Below are positions 14,393 through 18,185 of a stretch of 18,185 bases of DNA, in pieces. The notes below the pieces were generated by a model that was not told where the DNA came from, did no database searches, and was given only the letters and a program-made list of their open reading frames with translations. The position numbers were made by a program, and so were the translations under genes. The stretch is taken from NCBI GenBank assembly GCA_036495525.1, contig DASXMR010000109.1:1-18185 (forward strand), in the 5' to 3' direction. This stretch comes from DASXMR01 sp036495525. GTDB taxonomy: Bacteria; Actinomycetota; Actinomycetes; Streptosporangiales; Streptosporangiaceae. The stretch's first letter is position 1. Each line of letters begins with the position of its first letter.

Positions 14393-16852
14393 GTGGGAGA
14401 GAATCCGCAGAGACTCAGCACGGCCAATCCACCTGCCGCGTCCTTTGGCGCCGTACTGAAGCGGCTGCGCCTGGAGGCCGGGCTGACGCAGGAGGCGCTC
14501 GCCGGGGCGGCCGGTGTGAGCGCCCGGTCCGTCAGCGACCTGGAACGTGGCATCAATCGCACTGCCAGGAGAGACACCGCCCGCTTACTGGCGGACGGGC
14601 TCAACCTGACTGGCGATGACCGGGCAAGGTTCGAGGCTGTGGCGCGTGGTACCGCTGCGTCTGGGGCGGTGAAAGTGGAAGCGCCGGTGCCGGGCGAAGA
14701 CGTGTCGGCGGGGACGCGAACGCTGCCCCGTGACATCGCCTCATTCACCGGACGGGAATCCGAGGTCATGCAGCTCATGGCCGAGATGTCAGCTGCGGTG
14801 GACGACGGTGGCGTGGTCGGCATCTGCGCGATCGGGGGGATGGCCGGAATCGGCAAGACGACCCTCGCGGTTCACGCCGCCCACTTACTCGCGCGGCGGT
14901 TTCCAGATGGTCAGATCTTCCTGCCCCTGCACGGCCACACGCCAGGTCACAAGCCGGTGGATCCTGCGGACGCCCTCGCCAGCCTACTGCAGACGGTCGG
15001 CGTGGCCGCCCATCGAATCCCTGCGGGCGTGGAAGAGCGGGCCTGGCTGTGGCGTGATCGCGTGGCTGGCAGGCGGCTGCTGCTCTTGCTGGACGACGCG
15101 GCAGGTCACGAGCAGGTGCGGCCACTGCTCCCCGGCACCGCCGGAAGCCTGATCCTGATCACCAGCCGCAGGCACCTGACCGCGCTGGAAGACACTCAGG
15201 TCATCAGCCTCGACACCCTGTCACCAGATGAAGCCGGGAGCCTGCTGGTCCGGCTCGCCGGACGACCCGATCTGGTGCATCAGGACGACGCGGTGCAGAA
15301 AATCGCCCGGCTGTGCGGTCATCTCCCACTGGCCCTTGGAATGCTCGCCCGCCAGTTGCATCACCACCCTGCCTGGTCCGCATCAGGGCTGGCGGATGAC
15401 CTGGCGGCCGCACGATGCCGGCTGCACCTGATGCACGCTGAGAATCTGTCGGTCACAGCAGCCTTCGATCTGTCATATCAGGAACTTGCCCCCAGTCAGC
15501 AACTGCTATTCCGTCGTCTCGGATTGCATCCGGGCACGGATATCGACCGGTATGCCGCGGCGGCGCTTAACAATACCGATCCGGTCGCCGCCCGGCGTGA
15601 TCTGGAGGATCTCTACGATCACTATCTCATCACCGAGCCAACGCCGGGCAGATACCGGTTTCATGACCTCATTGGAGAGCACGCGCGAACTCTCGCCCTG
15701 GCCGATCCGCAATCTGAACGTGAGAACGCCGTTGATCGGTTGCTGGCCTATTACTTGCTGACTGTGCGCGGCGGCGGCCGTCACTTGGCGCGGCGCACTC
15801 CCGACGAGCCGTCCACCATCGATCCGGCGACGTCGGCAGATACTCCGGATCTGTCTAAATGGCAGGATGCGACCACGTGGATGGACGCCGAGCGAGTCAA
15901 CCTGCATGCTGCCGTCGTTCATGCCGCGGCCAACGGCCGTCCCGGTTATGCGATTGCCATCCCCGCAGCCATGCATGGCTACCTGCGCCACCAGGGTCAC
16001 TGGGATCAAGTTCTCAGCATGCATCACATCGCCCTTGAGGTGGCACGGCGTACCCGTGACCAGCAGGCGGAGGCTCATGCGCTTACCGACGTGGGTGACA
16101 TCCAGTACCTCGATGGGGACTACGCGGCCGCCACTGGCAGCCTCATGCGCGCCCTCAAACTGCACCGGGCTCGCAAGGACGGTCAGGGAGAAGCTCACGT
16201 CCTGACGATCCTGGGGTATGTCCAGCACCTGACCGGGGGCACCCGTCGCGCGGCTGCCACCCTGAGACGGGCGGTAAGGCTCTACCGGGCGCACAGTGAC
16301 TTCCTTGGAGTAGCCGGCGCACTGGCTTACCTGGGAAATGTGCAGCGAGATGCTGGGGATTACAAGAGAGCGCAAGCCAGCCTTGCCCAGTCACTGGAGA
16401 TCCATTCGGGCATGGGAAATACGGTCCGTCAGGCAGGTGCCCTGAATTTCCTCGGCGTTGTCTGCACCATGGCCGGGAATCACGCGGAGGCCGCTTCCCA
16501 TCAGATTCGCGCGCTGGAACTGTATCGCGGGCTGGGAAATAGGTTCGGTGAGGCGAACGCCCTTCGCGATCTGGGGTTCGTGCAGCAGGCATTGGGAGAC
16601 CATGCGACCGCCGCATCGACCCTTGACCGCGCCCTGCAGTTGCAGCGGGGCCTTGGCAGCCGGATGGGGGAAGTCAGAACCCTGTATTACCTGGGCATGG
16701 TGCGGCATCGAATGGGTGATCACACGGCTGCAGCAACTAACCTTGCCCGTGCCCTGGAGTTGTACCGTGACCTGGGAAACAAGCTCGGGGAGGCAGAGGC
16801 ACTGAATGCCCAAGGAGAGCTGGTCCTGACAATCGGCGAGCCTGCCGAATGA
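14393..16852 (+). CDS. XRE-family HTH / NB-ARC ATPase / TPR regulator, ended early by an in-frame TGA
   Basis: A STAND-type signalling protein. Residues about 17-75 form an XRE helix-turn-helix (FGAVLKRLRLEAGLTQEALAG, SARSVSDLERG). An NB-ARC NTPase follows with P-loop GGMAGIGKTTLA near 148-159, Walker B RLLLLLDDA near 226-234, LITSRR, and HLPLALGMLARQL. From about 560 there are tandem 40-residue TPRs (repeats of LGxVxxxxGDxxxAxxxLxxALxLxRxLGNxxGEA). Relatives act as transcription regulators gated by ATP and a ligand or partner bound to the TPRs. GTG 14393 is chosen because the HTH begins shortly after and upstream codon use is non-coding-like; GTG 14312 or 14315 with AGAGG is the alternative. 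TGA 16850-16852 interrupts the repeat array, and the same frame continues with TPR-like sequence to 17068. Two TTA codons (14585, 14885) are present. GC is lower than in the left half of the window. Confidence 0.9.
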   Translation: MGENPQRLSTANPPAASFGAVLKRLRLEAGLTQEALAGAAGVSARSVSDLERGINRTARRDTARLLADGLNLTGDDRARFEAVARGTAASGAVKVEAPVPGEDVSAGTRTLPRDIASFTGRESEVMQLMAEMSAAVDDGGVVGICAIGGMAGIGKTTLAVHAAHLLARRFPDGQIFLPLHGHTPGHKPVDPADALASLLQTVGVAAHRIPAGVEERAWLWRDRVAGRRLLLLLDDAAGHEQVRPLLPGTAGSLILITSRRHLTALEDTQVISLDTLSPDEAGSLLVRLAGRPDLVHQDDAVQKIARLCGHLPLALGMLARQLHHHPAWSASGLADDLAAARCRLHLMHAENLSVTAAFDLSYQELAPSQQLLFRRLGLHPGTDIDRYAAAALNNTDPVAARRDLEDLYDHYLITEPTPGRYRFHDLIGEHARTLALADPQSERENAVDRLLAYYLLTVRGGGRHLARRTPDEPSTIDPATSADTPDLSKWQDATTWMDAERVNLHAAVVHAAANGRPGYAIAIPAAMHGYLRHQGHWDQVLSMHHIALEVARRTRDQQAEAHALTDVGDIQYLDGDYAAATGSLMRALKLHRARKDGQGEAHVLTILGYVQHLTGGTRRAAATLRRAVRLYRAHSDFLGVAGALAYLGNVQRDAGDYKRAQASLAQSLEIHSGMGNTVRQAGALNFLGVVCTMAGNHAEAASHQIRALELYRGLGNRFGEANALRDLGFVQQALGDHATAASTLDRALQLQRGLGSRMGEVRTLYYLGMVRHRMGDHTAAATNLARALELYRDLGNKLGEAEALNAQGELVLTIGEPAE

Positions 16853-17068
16853 TACGAGCTGCATCAGCGGGCACTCGTGATCGCCGTTACGATCGGTGCA
16901 CGGCCAGAGGAGGCTCGCGCGTCCGAAGGGATCGGCCTGTGCTGTCTTAGGGATGATCGCGCCGACGATGCCGCCGCCTGGCTGAGCAGAGCGCTGGCGA
17001 TATGCCAGGAGATGGGATCGCCGTCCGCCGGCCGCCTGCACGCTCTGATCCGCGGCAATAACCGCTGA
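16853..17068 (+). pseudogene. in-frame TPR tail beyond the premature stop
   Basis: After TGA 16850-16852 the same reading frame stays open for 71 codons: YELHQRALVIAVTIG, then EEARASEGIGLCCL, DDAAAWLSRALAICQEMGSPSAG. This has the spacing and residues of the last TPR units of this protein class. The second stop, at 17066-17068, lies inside the terminator hairpin, the expected 3' end of the original gene. Hence the tail was probably lost by a recent nonsense change, or the TGA is a sequence error or is read through. Confidence 0.72.
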
Positions 17069-17093
17069 AGCCGCCAGGGAGCGGCTTCAGCGG
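17062..17093. terminator. 13-bp perfect hairpin between convergent genes
   Basis: CCGCTGAAGCCGC (17062-17074) and GCGGCTTCAGCGG (17081-17093) are exactly complementary with loop CAGGGA. It covers the second stop of the NB-ARC frame and ends 8 nt before the stop of the minus-strand gene, so it can serve both. Confidence 0.82.
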
Positions 17094-17101
17094 GGCGGTC
17101 T

Positions 17102-18185
17102 TCACCAGTTCCGTGCCTCTGACTGCGGGTTCACGTCGCTCAGCCGGAGCATGACCTCATAGGGGGAGGTTCGCTCGTCCTCCGCAGCGGACAGGATCTG
17201 ATTCACCAGCAGTGTGATGGCGGTACTGGCCAGTTTGTGGGCGAGGGGCTTCGGAAATCGTGCCCCGGGATTGCCCTGCCGCCAGAACCACTCTAGCCGG
17301 GATGTGAGAGCCCCGCCCAGGGTGAGAACCTGGCCCGGCAGCAAGGTCACACCGTGATCATGCACTCGCCGGGCCAGTTCGAGGCCGGCGTAGTGCGGCG
17401 GCAGTGCCAGGTTGTGGGCCATGAGGATGACGGTGTCACGCGGCATCGCCTGCCAGGCTGAATTAATCAGCTCATTGCCGACGGTCGTCGCGACTATCAC
17501 ATTACCCCGGCGCAGGCATTCGCGGGTGAATCTGCCGAAATGTGAAGGCAGAACCTCGCGGGCACCTTCTGGTGGCTGGGCGGTGCCGTCGTCGTAAGCC
17601 ACATCACATAGGGCGATGTCGAGGTTCCCACGGCTAAGGAAATGTGCGGCCACATTAGTTCCCATGGCGCCATTGGACCCAATGAGCGTGAGTTTTTGAG
17701 CGTGGTCGAGCCCTACTCGGCTCATGCTGGCAGCAGCCATGACACCGGTCGCCGAATACGAGCTCTTGCCGCCGCATCCGCCTTTATCTAATCCGATACC
17801 GAGGACGTGCGGCGTGAAGTCATACATGAGGTCAGCGAGCATGCCGAAGCGCCCGAAATCCGGGGTAAGCTTGACAAGCCCATCCATCCGGTTCAAGACC
17901 TCGCTGACTTCCGCGAGGATGCGGCTGGCTTCACCAGCGAATCGTGGATCTGCTGGGTTGCTCAGGATCGAGAACAGGGTAGAGTCACGCGGTTGGATGA
18001 CACAGCGTCCACCGCCAATCTTGCTGTCAAGGAATCTGTCCGGGAACTCAGCGGGCGGGATCTGGCCTTCCATCTTTATGCTGGTGATAGCAGTATTGAT
18101 CAGCCTGTTCTTCAGCGCGCTCTCGTAGTTGGCGAGCCGCCACAGGATTAATTCGACGTCGTCATTGCTGGCCGTAAGGTCAACG
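17102..18185 (-). CDS. divergent Glu/Leu/Phe/Val dehydrogenase-like protein (5' end outside window)
   Basis: The domain order follows leucine/phenylalanine dehydrogenases, which oxidatively deaminate amino acids with NAD(P). Counting from ATG 18073: IGGGRCVI (19-26) aligns with the family's GGGK substrate-lysine motif, TPDF (70-73) with its catalytic Asp, KSSYSATGVMAAA with SPVTAYGV, and the Rossmann turn is GSNGAMG (132-138). NVIVATTVGNELIN, AHNLALPP and LTLGGALTSRLEWFW match the late A-N-N-Q-L and N-A-G-G-V regions. The lysine is replaced by Arg23, so normal deamination is doubtful. ATG 18073 is probably not the start: the frame is open to the window edge and the upstream residues (WRLANYESALKN) look like the family's R-L-A...K-N helix. 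Convergent with the NB-ARC gene; GC lower than the left half. Family assignment is from motif order by eye. Confidence 0.8.
   Translation of the reverse strand, partial: VDLTASNDDVELILWRLANYESALKNRLINTAITSIKMEGQIPPAEFPDRFLDSKIGGGRCVIQPRDSTLFSILSNPADPRFAGEASRILAEVSEVLNRMDGLVKLTPDFGRFGMLADLMYDFTPHVLGIGLDKGGCGGKSSYSATGVMAAASMSRVGLDHAQKLTLIGSNGAMGTNVAAHFLSRGNLDIALCDVAYDDGTAQPPEGAREVLPSHFGRFTRECLRRGNVIVATTVGNELINSAWQAMPRDTVILMAHNLALPPHYAGLELARRVHDHGVTLLPGQVLTLGGALTSRLEWFWRQGNPGARFPKPLAHKLASTAITLLVNQILSAAEDERTSPYEVMLRLSDVNPQSEARNW

Noticed and set aside
16850..16852. TGA as a selenocysteine codon
   Set aside because: No SECIS-like hairpin is evident and TPR proteins have no need for selenocysteine. 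A nonsense change, error or read-through is simpler.

Overview
The window is high-GC DNA with strong G/C bias at third codon positions, frequent GTG starts and actinobacterial protein families: an Rv2629-like release-factor fold, an FprA-type ferredoxin reductase, a large ATP-binding LuxR regulator, and an XRE/NB-ARC/TPR regulator. It looks like the chromosome of a filamentous or soil actinomycete. I cannot place it more finely from sequence alone.

Layout. 1-1545 (+): C-terminal 60% of aconitase, cut by the window edge. 1645-2814 (+): CynX/NimT-like MFS exporter. A perfect hairpin then separates it from a convergent Rv2629-like (baeRF2/Vms1-type) gene at 2924-4051 (-). 4342-6258 (+): dxs, entry enzyme of the MEP isoprenoid pathway, starting from a GTG with a good Shine-Dalgarno. 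It is followed at 15 nt by an amidase-signature gene (6274-7697) broken by one missing G right before its nucleophilic serine. Two strong tandem hairpins close that block. 7825-9236 (-) holds two tandem paralogous secreted proteins, each duplicated together with its promoter and terminator. Behind them come a small conserved-looking protein (9342-9566, -) and a divergent large LuxR regulator (9765-12515, +). 12562-14082 (+): FprA-like ferredoxin-NADP reductase with a repetitive insert. 14393-16852 (+): XRE/NB-ARC/TPR regulator whose frame continues after an in-frame TGA to 17068, where a perfect hairpin sits on the second stop codon. 17102 to the right edge (-): divergent Glu/Leu/Phe/Val-dehydrogenase-like protein, open to the edge.

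How parts may work together. The strongest non-obvious signal is a shared DNA element, CCCTAG-N9-CTAGGG. It occurs upstream of both secreted-protein genes (with a third half-site at identical spacing) and in the interval between the small gene and the LuxR regulator. By eye, all eight CTAGGG/CCCTAG hexamers in the window belong to these three sites. This suggests a local regulon in which the LuxR-type protein controls itself and the neighbouring secreted proteins. The aconitase, MFS, dxs and fprA genes look like ordinary chromosomal metabolism. The right end (NB-ARC regulator with an interrupted TPR tail plus a dehydrogenase-like protein with an altered active site) looks more accessory.
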